Shown: positions 8,735 to 18,038, counted from the stretch's first letter. The stretch: 64,000 nucleotides of DNA from an uncultured Bacteroidota bacterium (GCA_903854725.1 CAINWZ010000094.1:21525-85524), one strand, 5' to 3'. Notes: generated from the sequence alone by a model not told the origin. A program made the numbers and translations.

Positions 8735-9631
8735 CTATTCTATAGGGGTTAAAAAAGCCATTATTTTATCAATAATTTCGGGGGTTTTGTATACTTTATT
8801 ATGACCTAACCCATTGGTTATCAAGAACTTTATGTTTTTTGGTGCTTTTTTTTCAAAATCAACTAAATCTTCATAGGGACAAACCAAATCTTCTTTATCG
8901 TGCACCCAAAGTAGGTCTCCGCCATAGTTTTGAATGGCCCTGTCTGCTTCAAAATAGGTTATAGGGTGGTTGGTGCGTTTGCGTAATTCCTCTAAAAATG
9001 CTGTTCTTATGGCTGGACTAAGGTGCATCATAGTAAAGTAATTATTAAAAGTACTCGTGGTTTTAGTAGCGGGTGCAATTAATACAAATTTATGCTTCGC
9101 GGGATTTTCTATGGTTTCGGCAATCATGGCAATTGTGATGGCCCCTAATGAATGGCCTATAAAGTGGTCAATAGGGCCTGCATGCTTCATTATCTGCTCA
9201 ATAGCATGTTGGTAGATGATTATATTAATATGCTTGCCTTCGCTTAGCCCATGTCCTGGTGCATCAAAGGCTAGTACTCTATACCCTAATTTTAATAAGG
9301 GTTGTATATATTGTTCAAATTTATAGGCAAAGCTGGCATAGCCATGTACTATTAATACAGTTTGACCATTAGCTACAATAGGTTTCCATTCAAAACCATG
9401 GATATGTATTTTACCTGTTTCTTTAATTCCGTTTCCAATAATGGATAAATCTATTTGTTTTGCCTGATGAAATACAGCAGGGGCTTTTCTTTTCTTATAT
9501 TTTGGGTAAGGGGTACAAAATAAGTCGAAAGCCAATTTTCCAGCAACCTGTGGCGAAACCATGCCCAATGTGGTAAACTTTGTTCTCAAATATTGTAAAT
9601 ACATCCTTTCTGAGAACCCATGCTTGGCCAT
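8735..9631 (-). CDS. Alpha/beta hydrolase fold protein
   Basis: Serine hydrolase of unknown substrate. The nucleophile elbow is GHSLG, preceded by the core block VLAFDAPGHGLSEG and an oxyanion-region IVHGYASFAYK. A likely acid is in LLWVHDKEDLVCP and the His in TNGLGHNKVYK near the C-terminus, so the triad looks complete. There is no signal peptide, so it is probably cytosolic. The ORF track starts at a TTG (9652), but that TTG is part of a perfect TATCTTTG promoter box. The ATG at 9631 (MAKHGFSERM) lies 18 bases after the box and is the better start, giving 298 residues. It is divergent from the fdx operon. Confidence 0.85.
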   Translation of the reverse strand: MAKHGFSERMYLQYLRTKFTTLGMVSPQVAGKLAFDLFCTPYPKYKKRKAPAVFHQAKQIDLSIIGNGIKETGKIHIHGFEWKPIVANGQTVLIVHGYASFAYKFEQYIQPLLKLGYRVLAFDAPGHGLSEGKHINIIIYQHAIEQIMKHAGPIDHFIGHSLGAITIAMIAETIENPAKHKFVLIAPATKTTSTFNNYFTMMHLSPAIRTAFLEELRKRTNHPITYFEADRAIQNYGGDLLWVHDKEDLVCPYEDLVDFEKKAPKNIKFLITNGLGHNKVYKTPEIIDKIMAFLTPIE

Positions 9632-9649
9632 ATTGTTAAAATTAGACTG

Positions 9650-9657
9650 CAAAGATA
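9650..9657 (-). promoter_or_regulatory. -7 box of the hydrolase gene
   Basis: TATCTTTG on the minus strand matches TAnnTTTG and lies 18 bases before the ATG at 9631. It shows that the upstream TTG start of the ORF track lies in promoter DNA. Confidence 0.55.
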
Positions 9658-9742
9658 AGTGTGCCTAATGGTTGCCCCTTATTTTTTTTGTATTTCGACA
9701 AAGAAAAATATAAATGAGATAGAGGCATTGGTTGATTACTAC

Positions 9743-9750
9743 TATTTTTG
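9743..9750 (+). promoter_or_regulatory. -7 box of the fdx-iscX operon
   Basis: TATTTTTG lies exactly 20 bases before the ATG at 9771. No TTTG is found at the expected -33 spacing. Confidence 0.5.
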
Positions 9751-9770
9751 CAAAAATGTATGAACATCTT

Positions 9771-10106
9771 ATGTATTCAATAAAAATAAATTTTGAGCAA
9801 AAGGGATTGGAGCCAGTTACTTTAAATAATATCAAGCCAGATCAGAGCTTGTTAGAAGTTATTTTAGATGCAGGTATTAATTTACATCATAATTGTGGAG
9901 GTGTTTGTGCATGTAGTACTTGTCATTTATACATCCAAAAAGGGGCACAGTTTTTACAAGAATTATCAGATAAGGAAGAGGATTTTATAGATCGTGCTGT
10001 GAGTCCGCGCATAGAATCAAGATTAGGATGTCAATGCGAGTTGTTAGCAGGCGGCGGAGAAATAGAGGTAATATTACCCGACCAAACACAATTTTTAGGA
10101 GAATAA
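9771..10106 (+). CDS. fdx: [2Fe-2S] ferredoxin, ISC (adrenodoxin) type
   Basis: Small electron carrier of the ISC-type ferredoxins that supply electrons for Fe-S cluster assembly. The cluster ligands follow the ISC pattern C-x5-C-x2-C in HNCGGVCACSTCH, with the fourth Cys in SRLGCQCEL. The intervening ELSDKEEDFIDRA block is also characteristic. Three starts are possible: a TTG at 9732, which lies upstream of the promoter box, and ATGs at 9756 and 9771. I chose 9771 (MYSIKINFEQKG, 111 residues) because the product then begins at the first beta strand as in relatives and the promoter distance is standard. The iscX gene follows after 12 bases, as in the E. coli isc operon. Confidence 0.9.
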   Translation: MYSIKINFEQKGLEPVTLNNIKPDQSLLEVILDAGINLHHNCGGVCACSTCHLYIQKGAQFLQELSDKEEDFIDRAVSPRIESRLGCQCELLAGGGEIEVILPDQTQFLGE

Positions 10107-10118
10107 AATTACATATAT

Positions 10119-10358
10119 ATGTCTCAGTTTGAACCACCCATACATTGGAATGATCATGAAGATATCGCTCAAAAATTATACGAAAAGTTTGGCGATGATT
10201 TTACGGAGTCTAAAATATATAGAGTTCGCTTTACCGATTTGTTAGATTGGGTATTGTCACTTCCTCATTTTGAGGGCAAAAAAGAGGAGTCAAGTGAGGG
10301 GCATTTGGAAATGATTCAAAGTGCTTGGGTTTACGAATGGCGTGATAATCAAAAATAA
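10119..10358 (+). CDS. iscX: Fe-S cluster assembly protein IscX
   Basis: Small acidic protein (79 residues) of the IscX/YfhJ family, an adaptor of cysteine desulfurase IscS that binds iron weakly and modulates cluster assembly. The family pattern is clear: IHWNDHEDIAQKLYEKF, RVRFTDLLDWVLSLPHF and the C-terminal EMIQSAWVYEWRD. It sits directly after fdx, reproducing the fdx-iscX pair that ends many isc operons, though no iscS, iscU or hscA is in this window. The same transcript continues into a KdsC-like phosphatase after 30 bases. Confidence 0.9.
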   Translation: MSQFEPPIHWNDHEDIAQKLYEKFGDDFTESKIYRVRFTDLLDWVLSLPHFEGKKEESSEGHLEMIQSAWVYEWRDNQK

Positions 10359-10388
10359 GCTTACTTTTATTGTCTAAATAAAGATGCC

Positions 10389-10904
10389 TTGTTAGCTACT
10401 TTCAAAAATATATCCTGTTTTGTATTTGATGTGGATGGTGTTTTAACCAATGGCAATTTATTGGTAATGCCCAATGGTTTAATGGCAAGAACCATGAATA
10501 TAAAAGATGGGTATGCTATTCAGTTAGCTATTAAAAAAGGGTACAAGGTTTGGATTATTTCTGGAGGCAATTCTGATGAAGTAAAAGAGCGTTTGCAAAA
10601 GCTAGGAGTTACAGAAGTGTTTATGAAAGTAGCTGATAAACGAGTGCTTTTGGAGGAGTTATCAATTTTACATGCTATGCCCTTAGAGAAAATCTTGTAC
10701 ATGGGTGATGATATGCCCGATTATGAGGCAATGAAAATAACTGCCATAGCAGCTTGCCCCAATGATGCTGCCATAGACATTAAAGCCATTTCCACTTATA
10801 AGGCTGTTGCAAAAGGCGGAGAAGGCTGTGCGAGAGAAGTAATTGAAAAAGTTTTAAAGTTGAATGATCATTGGGATATAGAAGATCATATTCAGTCAAA
10901 ATAA
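10389..10904 (+). CDS. KdsC-like HAD phosphatase (3-deoxy-D-manno-octulosonate 8-phosphate phosphatase family)
   Basis: Cap-less HAD phosphatase of about 170 residues. Motif I is FVFDVDGVLTNG with the nucleophile Asp, motif II is IISGG, motif III uses the Lys near VADKRVLLEEL, and motif IV is YMGDDMPDYEAM. Size and motifs fit the tetrameric KdsC group, which releases phosphate from KDO-8-P for lipopolysaccharide core synthesis; related N-acylneuraminate-9-phosphatases look similar, so substrate is inferred. The only usable start after an in-frame stop at 10356 is TTG (10389), giving LLATFKNIS, which agrees with relatives. It is the third gene of the fdx operon. Confidence 0.8.
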   Translation: MLATFKNISCFVFDVDGVLTNGNLLVMPNGLMARTMNIKDGYAIQLAIKKGYKVWIISGGNSDEVKERLQKLGVTEVFMKVADKRVLLEELSILHAMPLEKILYMGDDMPDYEAMKITAIAACPNDAAIDIKAISTYKAVAKGGEGCAREVIEKVLKLNDHWDIEDHIQSK

Positions 10905-10913
10905 ATAGACAAT

Positions 10914-11849
10914 TTGAAATTATTGATTCACTTTTTAAGGTTGGTACGTTGGCCTAACTTACTTTTTATTGTATTGGCAGAATGTTTATTGCACTTTTGT
11001 ATTTACAAACCTTTATTCCCACTTTCTGATAGTAGTGTTGATCTTCGTTTTTATTTTTTGCTCACAAGTAATATTTTAATTGCTTCTGCAGGGTATATGA
11101 TTAATGATTATTTCGATGTCAATATTGATCAAGTCAATAAGCCAGACAAAGTTGTAGTAGGGGCATTTATAAGTAGGAGAATGGTAATTTTTTGGCATCT
11201 TATTTTTAGTGTGTTGGGTATGTATATCTCATCCATTGTTTTCCCTTTCCAAACGTATTGGCATATTCATATTACGAATCTATTTGCTATTTTATTGTTG
11301 TGGTTTTATAGCACTACTTTTAAAAAGAATTTTTTAGTAGGTAATATTATTATAGCAATACTTACTGCATGGTCAATTGCGATAGTGTATTTTTCTAAGT
11401 TCACGATTCAAGAAATCATGCACCCGCAAGTTACTAATGGAGCGGTCTTAAAATTTGCGAAGCTTACTTTGCTCTACAGCGCCTTTGCTTTCATTCTGAC
11501 TTTAGTAAGAGAGGCATTGAAAGATATGGAGGATATGGAAGGTGATCAAAGATATGGTTGCCAGACCATGCCTATTGTGTGGGGGTTAAAACCTACCAAA
11601 GTGTATTTAGCTGTTTGGATTATCGTTGTAATGGCCATGTTATTAATTATTCAATTATATGTAATACCTTTTGGTTGGTGGTATACTGTTTTATATTGTG
11701 TTGGATTCATTATTGGCCCTTTGGCGATGGTATTATTTACATTGCCAAAAGCATTTACACATAGCCATTTCACGAAATTGAGTGCCTATATAAAATTTTC
11801 AATGTTGGCAGGCATTCTTTCTATTGTGTTTTTCTATTTTTTATTTTAA
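10914..11849 (+). CDS. UbiA family prenyltransferase
   Basis: Integral membrane prenyltransferase with eight or nine hydrophobic helices. The two Asp-rich motifs that bind the Mg-prenyl diphosphate are present: NDYFDVNIDQVNKPDK early and DMEDMEGDQRYGCQTMP later. In Bacteroidota such proteins are often annotated as geranylgeranylglycerol-phosphate geranylgeranyltransferase-like, but quinone or haem O prenylation cannot be ruled out; the acceptor is unknown. The start is a TTG (MKLLIHFLRLVRWPNLL) nine bases after the upstream stop; the WPN motif right after it supports this start. It lies between the KdsC-like gene and maf in one operon. Confidence 0.82.
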   Translation: MKLLIHFLRLVRWPNLLFIVLAECLLHFCIYKPLFPLSDSSVDLRFYFLLTSNILIASAGYMINDYFDVNIDQVNKPDKVVVGAFISRRMVIFWHLIFSVLGMYISSIVFPFQTYWHIHITNLFAILLLWFYSTTFKKNFLVGNIIIAILTAWSIAIVYFSKFTIQEIMHPQVTNGAVLKFAKLTLLYSAFAFILTLVREALKDMEDMEGDQRYGCQTMPIVWGLKPTKVYLAVWIIVVMAMLLIIQLYVIPFGWWYTVLYCVGFIIGPLAMVLFTLPKAFTHSHFTKLSAYIKFSMLAGILSIVFFYFLF

Positions 11850-11867
11850 TTCTTACTCGATATTTTC

Positions 11868-12452
11868 ATGCAGCAATTTATTTTAGCTTCTCAATCACCA
11901 AGGCGTAAAACATTGTTAGAATGGGCCGAACTTCCGTTTCAGGTAATTGTTTCTGCTTCTGACGAAGCATATCCTGAAAGTATGCCAATAGAAGAAGTGC
12001 CTGTTTATATTGCTAAAAATAAAGCCCTGGCAGTAAAGGAAATGATAAAAAGCCAGCCTGCATTAGGTAGCCCATGTATTATTGCAGCGGACACCGTGGT
12101 GGTATTACATGAAACTATTATTGGCAAGCCTACTAATAGAGAAGAGGCTATTATTTCTTTACAACAATTGTCTGGTCAAATTCATAAAGTAATTACGGGT
12201 GTTGCATTATTATATCAAGACAAAGAGAGTACATTTAGTGAAATAACTTTAGTAGAATTTCATGAATTAACGAATGCGCAAATTGAATTTTACGTAGATA
12301 AGTACCAACCCTATGATAAAGCAGGGGGCTATGCAATTCAAGAATGGATTGGGGTAGTAGGTATCAAAAATATTACCGGTGATTTTTATAATGTCATGGG
12401 ACTTCCAGTAAGTAAGTTGATGCAAAAAATAAAGCAACTAGGTATTAATTAA
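11868..12452 (+). CDS. maf: Maf/YhdE-type nucleotide pyrophosphatase
   Basis: House-cleaning nucleoside triphosphate pyrophosphatase that hydrolyses dTTP/UTP or modified nucleotides; the older name is septum formation inhibitor. Marks: SQSPRRKTLLEW at residues 8-19, the metal-site Asp in IIAADTVVVL, IIGKPTNREEA, and YDKAGGYAIQEWIG near the end. The length of 194 residues is typical. It is the last gene of the fdx-iscX-kdsC-ubiA-maf operon, and its final codons form the left arm of the operon terminator. Confidence 0.93.
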   Translation: MQQFILASQSPRRKTLLEWAELPFQVIVSASDEAYPESMPIEEVPVYIAKNKALAVKEMIKSQPALGSPCIIAADTVVVLHETIIGKPTNREEAIISLQQLSGQIHKVITGVALLYQDKESTFSEITLVEFHELTNAQIEFYVDKYQPYDKAGGYAIQEWIGVVGIKNITGDFYNVMGLPVSKLMQKIKQLGIN

Positions 12453-12466
12453 TTGCTTTATTTTTT
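12424..12466 (+). terminator. Terminator of the fdx-maf operon, overlapping the end of maf
   Basis: Perfect 14-bp inverted repeat AAAAAATAAAGCAA / TTGCTTTATTTTTT with a 15-base loop that contains the maf stop codon. A T run follows. The left arm is coding sequence. Confidence 0.7.
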
Positions 12467-12486
12467 TAGGTTCAATTTTTTTATTT

Positions 12487-12894
12487 TTATTGCCAATTAA
12501 ATGCAATATCTAATTCCACCTCTGGATGTAAACTTCTTTCAACCGGACAGGTTCTCGCTACTCTTTCTAATATTTCTTTTGTTTTATCATCAAGATGTAA
12601 TCCTGATGGCATGGTTACATGTGCAATAATTTTACCAATTCTTCTTGGATCTGATACCATTATTTTAGTGACTTCTACTTTGGCACCATCTAAGGCAATT
12701 GACATGGTTTCTGCTTTAATGCCCATGGTGGTAATCATACAAGCACCTAATCCTGTTGCAATTAAATCGGTGGGTGAAAATCTTTCGCCTTTTCCTTTAT
12801 TATCGGTTGGTGCATCGGTTTCAATAGCAGAACCACTTTGCAAGTGCAAGCAAGTAGTTCGTAAGTTGGATTCGTAAGTAACAGTAGCTGTCAT
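12487..12894 (-). CDS. OsmC/Ohr family redox protein
   Basis: Thiol-dependent peroxidase family protein of 135 residues. Both redox Cys positions are kept, in LGACMITTM and ARTCPVERSLHPEV, along with the SPTDLIATGLGAC block. The pattern fits the OsmC/YhfA branch rather than classical Ohr, so the peroxide substrate is uncertain. It lies 21 bases downstream of a sterol-desaturase-like gene on the same strand and is probably co-transcribed with it. It converges on maf across the operon terminator. Confidence 0.88.
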   Translation of the reverse strand: MTATVTYESNLRTTCLHLQSGSAIETDAPTDNKGKGERFSPTDLIATGLGACMITTMGIKAETMSIALDGAKVEVTKIMVSDPRRIGKIIAHVTMPSGLHLDDKTKEILERVARTCPVERSLHPEVELDIAFNWQ

Positions 12895-12915
12895 AGTATT
12901 ATTTTATGGTAAATT

Positions 12916-14184
12916 TTATGAATGAATTTGTATGAGTGCTTTATCTTGAAGCTTGCGAGTAAGCAAGCCAGTAACAAGTAAGGATATGATAAAATAAGCC
13001 ATCATTATTTTGCTTAAAGGAGCAAAAAGTTTGTCAGCGCCAAACCAATCGCCCATCATTAAAAGAATAGTAAAACCATAGAGGGCTTTGCAAATTTCCC
13101 ATCCAAGCGCATATTTATTGCCATCCATAAAATCGGTTAAGGCAAAAATGTAAATAAAAATAAAGCCACCATAAATAAAAATAGAAGGCACTCCAATGGC
13201 TGCAATATTGCCTAATAGATAGGCTACAATTATAAAAATGAAGACTATTTGTATCCAAGTCCATATATAAAAAGCGGTAGTTCTTTTAGGAGCGTATTTT
13301 TCAAAATGATAAACGTCTTCAATTTTAAATACTGGTTTTTTTGCTTCTACATCAGCTGGTCTCCAGCCGGTAGGCTTAAACCATATTTCAAATTTGTCTT
13401 TTATTTTATGGGCTTGCCAAGCATCTGTAATGAGCAGCCACATATGAATAAAATTTATTTTGATAGGATTCCAAGTTCTCATAGGTCGTGTAATACCATA
13501 GACAGGAATGATGTCAGCTCTTTCTTCTTGAAATGTTCCAAAGAGTTTGTCCCATATAATAAATATTTGAGACATATTTTTATCCATATATTCTGGATTG
13601 AAAGCGTGATGCACTCTGTGGTGTGAAGGGGTTACTAAAATGTATTCTAAAAATCCCATTCTGTTTATATATCTAGTATGATACCAGAATTGCGCAAAAA
13701 ATTGAATAGGAGTAACGGTGGCAATGACAATAGGTGAAATACCTAGTAAGGCTGCTGGCAATAAAAAAATGGAAAATATTTTTACAAAAGAGGATATAGG
13801 TTGTCTTACAGCGCAAGCCAAATCAAATTCTTCACTGCTGTGATGAACGATATGACTATTCCAGAAAAAATTTATTTTATGATCTATGCGGTGTATCCAA
13901 TAATGTGAAAAATCTAAAGCCACAAATGCAATGAGATAAGTATACCAAGTAGTGGGAATATGCGTAAGGGCTACATGCGCTTCAATCCATTTATAACTTA
14001 AAATGGTAAAACTTAGTCCTAATACGTTTTTGGTAACCATGGTGATAGCCGAACTTAGGCTACTCACTGTATCCATAGAATTTGTTTTTTCTTTTTTAAC
14101 ATACCAGCCATATAATTTTTCTAGAATAATTAACAAGAAAAATAGGGGCATTACTATTAACAAGATCTTTCCGTATTTGTCCAT
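12916..14184 (-). CDS. Sterol desaturase / fatty acid hydroxylase superfamily membrane protein
   Basis: Di-iron membrane oxygenase with the clustered His motifs of the superfamily: HYWIHRIDH, then SHIVHHSSEEFD, and SHHRVHHAFNPEYMDKN. Hydrophobic segments lie at about 8-25, 45-65, 85-105 and 145-165, with a second membrane block after about residue 290 that goes beyond the core domain. At 422 residues it resembles bacterial and alkylglycerol-monooxygenase-like members. The substrate, a lipid C-H bond, cannot be named. A possible electron donor is not adjacent. It probably forms an operon with the OsmC gene and is divergent from lipA. Confidence 0.85.
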   Translation of the reverse strand: MDKYGKILLIVMPLFFLLIILEKLYGWYVKKEKTNSMDTVSSLSSAITMVTKNVLGLSFTILSYKWIEAHVALTHIPTTWYTYLIAFVALDFSHYWIHRIDHKINFFWNSHIVHHSSEEFDLACAVRQPISSFVKIFSIFLLPAALLGISPIVIATVTPIQFFAQFWYHTRYINRMGFLEYILVTPSHHRVHHAFNPEYMDKNMSQIFIIWDKLFGTFQEERADIIPVYGITRPMRTWNPIKINFIHMWLLITDAWQAHKIKDKFEIWFKPTGWRPADVEAKKPVFKIEDVYHFEKYAPKRTTAFYIWTWIQIVFIFIIVAYLLGNIAAIGVPSIFIYGGFIFIYIFALTDFMDGNKYALGWEICKALYGFTILLMMGDWFGADKLFAPLSKIMMAYFIISLLVTGLLTRKLQDKALIQIHS

Positions 14185-14388
14185 AATGGTTTACATTTTA
14201 AAGTAGCTACAGGGGTTAATTTTAAGCTGCATGAAGATAAGGTTTAATATTTGTCATTTATGGAAGCTTGTTTATTTTTTGTCGACTCCATTTATAACAT
14301 ATAATATATTGCAAATCAAATAGTTATGGGCTTTTAGAGTTTCTATTGTACTAGTTAATTTAATATTTATTATTAAAGACAAGTCATG

Positions 14389-14396
14389 TATTTTTG
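14389..14396 (+). promoter_or_regulatory. -7 box of lipA
   Basis: TATTTTTG preceded at N19 by TTTA (14366-14369), three of four bases of the -33 TTTG. It ends 23 bases before the ATG at 14420 and overlaps the GTG start proposed by the ORF track. Confidence 0.55.
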
Positions 14397-14419
14397 TGGC
14401 TGATTATAGAGAAAGATTT

Positions 14420-15346
14420 ATGCAAGAATTACCTATTGTAAGCCCTGAAAAAGATACTAGAATAAAAAAGCCAGATTGGTTAAGAGTTAAACTTCCTATC
14501 GGAGAAAGTTATAAGCATGTGCGTGGGTTAGTAGATACACATAAACTTCACACCATTTGTGAAAGCGGTAATTGCCCAAATATGGGAGAATGTTGGGGAG
14601 AAGGGACTGCTACTTTTATGATCCTTGGAAATATATGTACAAGAAGTTGTCAATTTTGTGCAGTGGCTACAGGACGTCCTAAGCCAGTGGAATGGGATGA
14701 ACCACAACGTGTGGCAGAAGCTATATTACTTATGAAAGTAAAACATGCGGTGCTTACTAGTGTTGACAGAGATGAATTAGCCGATGGTGGTTCTATTATT
14801 TGGTCAAATACCATAAAGGCCATTAAAGCATTAACGCCTGAAACAACTTTAGAAACTTTAATCCCAGATTTTAGAGGCATTCAAGAACAAATAGATCGAA
14901 TTATTGAAGCAGCTCCTGAAGTAGTAAGCCATAATATGGAAACAGTGGAACGTATTACCCAAAAAGTAAGAGTGCAAGCAAAATATCGCAGAAGCTTAGG
15001 CGTATTAGAAGCTTTAAAGAAAGGGGGTATGCGAACTAAAACAGGCATTATGCTAGGTATCGGAGAACAAAAAGAAGAAGTGATCCAAACAATGAAAGAC
15101 CTTGTGGCAGTGGGAACAGATGTGTTAACATTGGGTCAATATTTACAACCTACTAAAAAACATTTAGCGGTGCAACGTTTTGTGCATCCAGACGAATTTG
15201 CAGAACTCAGACAGATAGGCTATGAGCTAGGTTTTGACTATGTAGAAAGCGGCCCCTTAGTAAGGTCTTCCTATCATTCAGAAAAACATGTTATTGCAGG
15301 ATGGGGAAGAAATAAATGGATGGAAGAATTGTCCATGAATAAATAA
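14420..15346 (+). CDS. lipA: Lipoyl synthase
   Basis: Radical SAM enzyme that inserts two sulfurs into protein-bound octanoyl chains, making the lipoyl arm of pyruvate dehydrogenase and related complexes. It has the auxiliary-cluster motif [12 protein letters not shown], the radical SAM motif CTRSCQFC, and the C-terminal RSSYHSE motif with the Ser ligand of the auxiliary cluster. I start it at ATG 14420 ([12 protein letters not shown], 308 residues) because the upstream GTG at 14396 shares its G with the TATTTTTG promoter box. It is a single-gene unit, convergent with the ROK kinase gene. Confidence 0.95.
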   Translation: MQELPIVSPEKDTRIKKPDWLRVKLPIGESYKHVRGLVDTHKLHTICESGNCPNMGECWGEGTATFMILGNICTRSCQFCAVATGRPKPVEWDEPQRVAEAILLMKVKHAVLTSVDRDELADGGSIIWSNTIKAIKALTPETTLETLIPDFRGIQEQIDRIIEAAPEVVSHNMETVERITQKVRVQAKYRRSLGVLEALKKGGMRTKTGIMLGIGEQKEEVIQTMKDLVAVGTDVLTLGQYLQPTKKHLAVQRFVHPDEFAELRQIGYELGFDYVESGPLVRSSYHSEKHVIAGWGRNKWMEELSMNK

Positions 15347-15371
15347 TAGAAGAATATTTTATCCTTCTATT
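15345..15371. terminator. Possible weak terminator between lipA and the ROK gene
   Basis: 8-bp inverted repeat AATAGAAG / CTTCTATT with an 11-base AT-rich loop spans the two convergent stop codons. No long T run follows. Confidence 0.3.
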
Positions 15372-16321
15372 TAATCCCACATTAAAGCACTTGCTCCTAA
15401 TATAGCGGCATCCGATTCTTTTAAATGACTTACTAGTATTTTAATTTTATTTTGGAATACTTCAATTAAGTTAGCTTCCATGTGCTCACGCGTAGGCTTT
15501 AATATTAAATCACCTGCTTTTGTCAATCCGCCAAAAAGAATGATGGCTTCTGGACTGGAGAACATTACAAAGTTAGCCAATGAAATACCTAATATTCTTC
15601 CGGTATATTCAAATACTTCTTTAGCAACTTCATCGCCCGCTATGGCAGCTTCAAATACAGCTTTAGAATCTATGGTATCAATAGGTGTATTTCTTAATAA
15701 ACTGGGTCTATCAGTATTATTTAAAATTTCTACTGCAGATTTTGCAACACCAGTTGCTGATGCATAACTTTCTAAAGAGCCTTTTTTTCCAGTACCAGGA
15801 TGTACGCGACCATCAGGTATAATAATAGTGTGACCTAATTCACCTGCCATTCCATCGTGTCCATATATTAATTCACCATTGGCAACAATCCCACTTCCAA
15901 CACCGGTGCCTAAGGCGATTAAAATAAAATCTTTCATTCCTTTGGCAGCACCATACGTCATTTCACCAACTGCTGCTGCATTAGCATCGTTGGTTAATTT
16001 TACAGGCAACTTAAATTTATCTTGAATTAATTTAGCCAATGGAATAATGCCTTTCCAAGGTAGGTTAGGAGCGTATTCGATAGTACCCGTATATACATTG
16101 CCATTTGGGGCGCCCACACCAATACCTTTAATGCGACCAACACCACCTACTTTATCAATAAGGATCATTAATTTATCATGTAGCTCATCTATATAAGCAT
16201 GTATATCTGCATGTCCTCTTGTAGACATTGTTGCAGAAGACAATACATTTCCTAAATTATCAACGATACCAAATTTGGTGCCCGTCCCGCCTATATCCAC
16301 ACCCGCTACAAAAGAATCCAT
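15371..16321 (-). CDS. ROK family sugar kinase (glucokinase-like)
   Basis: Probable cytosolic hexokinase of the ROK family, acting on the sugar imported by the upstream permease. The phosphate-binding loop is VDIGGTGTKFGIVD, the sugar block is NDANAAAVGE, and the adenosine-region motif is ALGTGVGSGIV. The conserved GH of the ELGHTII segment is kept, but the usual ROK zinc motif CxCGxxGCxE is replaced by HPGTGKKGSLESYASATG, which has no Cys. Related Bacteroidota kinases also appear to lack it, so this is probably a natural zinc-free branch. It follows the permease by 28 bases. ATP as donor and glucose as substrate are inferred. Confidence 0.87.
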   Translation of the reverse strand: MDSFVAGVDIGGTGTKFGIVDNLGNVLSSATMSTRGHADIHAYIDELHDKLMILIDKVGGVGRIKGIGVGAPNGNVYTGTIEYAPNLPWKGIIPLAKLIQDKFKLPVKLTNDANAAAVGEMTYGAAKGMKDFILIALGTGVGSGIVANGELIYGHDGMAGELGHTIIIPDGRVHPGTGKKGSLESYASATGVAKSAVEILNNTDRPSLLRNTPIDTIDSKAVFEAAIAGDEVAKEVFEYTGRILGISLANFVMFSSPEAIILFGGLTKAGDLILKPTREHMEANLIEVFQNKIKILVSHLKESDAAILGASALMWD

Positions 16322-16349
16322 GCTACTTTATTATTTAATTATTTATATA

Positions 16350-18038
16350 TTAATGACCTGCTACTGCTTCTGTTTCCTCGTAATTGATTCCTTGCTTCTT
16401 TAAAATTCCTTTTACTGAAATGGCAAATATTAATATATACGCAAAACAGAATACAGGCACCCAGAATGAATTGTGTATGCCATATCCAGGAGTATCTAAA
16501 TGTGCAGATTGTAAGAAGTCTGATAATTTACCTTGAATAGGAGGAATAATGCCACCACCTAATATCATCATAATTAAAAATGCAGCACCTTGTGTAGTAT
16601 ATTTTCCAATACCTGCAATAGATAATGCAAAGATAGAAGGCCACATAATAGAACAAGCAATACCACCTGTTAAGAAAGCATAAATAGCTAAATCTCCTTT
16701 AGTTAATACACCTATAAGCATTGAAATAACGCCAATCAAACTAAATATTAACAATGTTTTTGCTGGTTTATCTTGACTAATAAAGAAAGCTACAATTTGT
16801 ATAAAAACACAAACCACATACATATATAATGGGCTCATATCATATTGTGCAATACTATTAACACCAATAACAATTCCAAATGCGACTAATGGAACTATAA
16901 CAGTTAAGATTTGTTTTGTTTTGCTTTTAAATTCAAAAGCAGAAATAGCACCAGTCCAACGACCAATCATCATACTGCCCCAATACATAGAGATATATGG
17001 TGCAATTTTAGAAGAAGGAATGCTTCCGAAATCTGCTTGTTTTAATAATTCCCCTAAGTTTGAGCCAATTGAAACTTCAGCGCCCACATACACAAATAAG
17101 GCAAGCATACCCAACACTAATTGCGGGTATTTCATGGCGCCCCATCCATTTTCATTTTTTTGCGCTTTGAAATTTGCATATAATAAACCCACTACTACTG
17201 TAGCTAATGCACCAAATAACCATTTTAAACGAGTGGTTTCTAATTCATGTTTGCCTGCATCGGTTAAAGTGGTAGGATCAATTTTATAACTACTAAAAAT
17301 AGGTACAAACATAATGACCAATACACCCGTCATAATTAATAAAAGAAATAATGCTTTATTAGCTGGTTCAATTTTTTCTTCGGAAATGCCAGGAGGTACT
17401 TTTTTCGAAAAATGGAACATGGCGGCAGCTGCTAAAAACAAAATTCCAACTGCTGTATATAATATCACAACTTTACTTAAACTTAATGCAGCAATTTGAT
17501 CATCTGTTATAGCGGCAGCACTTCCAAACAAAGCAAAGGCAACAACAATGGGCCCTATAGAGGTTCCAAAGGAGTTAATTCCACCTGCTAAGTTCACACG
17601 ACTTGCACCTGTACTAGGATCACCTAATGCAATTGCAAATGGCTGCGCTGCTGTTTGTTGTAAAGAGAATCCTAAAGCAACAATAAATAAACCTACTAAC
17701 ATCCCTGTAAAGGTATTAGCGTTCACTGCTATAATCATAGCAGCAGCACCAATTGCTGAAAACAACAATCCATACACAATACTTTTTTTATAACCCCATT
17801 TGCCTACCAAGTCTTTACCACCAAAAGCACCATATGCAAATAAGCCTAATGCGCCTATATAATAAGCTAGGTAAAATGCAAAGTCAACCAGTTGACTCTG
17901 AAATTGGTCAAGGTTAAATTTATGTTTACAAAATGGAATAAAGACGCTATTGCTTGAAGCAATAAATCCCCAGAAAAAGAACACGACTACAAGTGTAGAC
18001 AATGCACCAGAATTGGTTGGTTGTTTGGTTTGGCTCAT
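16350..18038 (-). CDS. Sugar:cation symporter, MFS (FucP/GluP-like)
   Basis: Inner-membrane transporter of the FHS-type MFS branch used by Bacteroidota for glucose, galactose or fucose uptake. Family marks: the N-terminal [19 protein letters not shown], the [19 protein letters not shown] segment in the first half, and the [13 protein letters not shown] motif near the end. At 562 residues it is longer than the usual 410-440; two extra hydrophobic segments ([17 protein letters not shown] and [16 protein letters not shown]) lie mid-protein, giving about 14 helices. The co-directional ROK kinase suggests import followed by phosphorylation. A dyad-rich region just upstream may be an operator. Confidence 0.87.
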   Translation of the reverse strand: MSQTKQPTNSGALSTLVVVFFFWGFIASSNSVFIPFCKHKFNLDQFQSQLVDFAFYLAYYIGALGLFAYGAFGGKDLVGKWGYKKSIVYGLLFSAIGAAAMIIAVNANTFTGMLVGLFIVALGFSLQQTAAQPFAIALGDPSTGASRVNLAGGINSFGTSIGPIVVAFALFGSAAAITDDQIAALSLSKVVILYTAVGILFLAAAAMFHFSKKVPPGISEEKIEPANKALFLLLIMTGVLVIMFVPIFSSYKIDPTTLTDAGKHELETTRLKWLFGALATVVVGLLYANFKAQKNENGWGAMKYPQLVLGMLALFVYVGAEVSIGSNLGELLKQADFGSIPSSKIAPYISMYWGSMMIGRWTGAISAFEFKSKTKQILTVIVPLVAFGIVIGVNSIAQYDMSPLYMYVVCVFIQIVAFFISQDKPAKTLLIFSLIGVISMLIGVLTKGDLAIYAFLTGGIACSIMWPSIFALSIAGIGKYTTQGAAFLIMMILGGGIIPPIQGKLSDFLQSAHLDTPGYGIHNSFWVPVFCFAYILIFAISVKGILKKQGINYEETEAVAGH

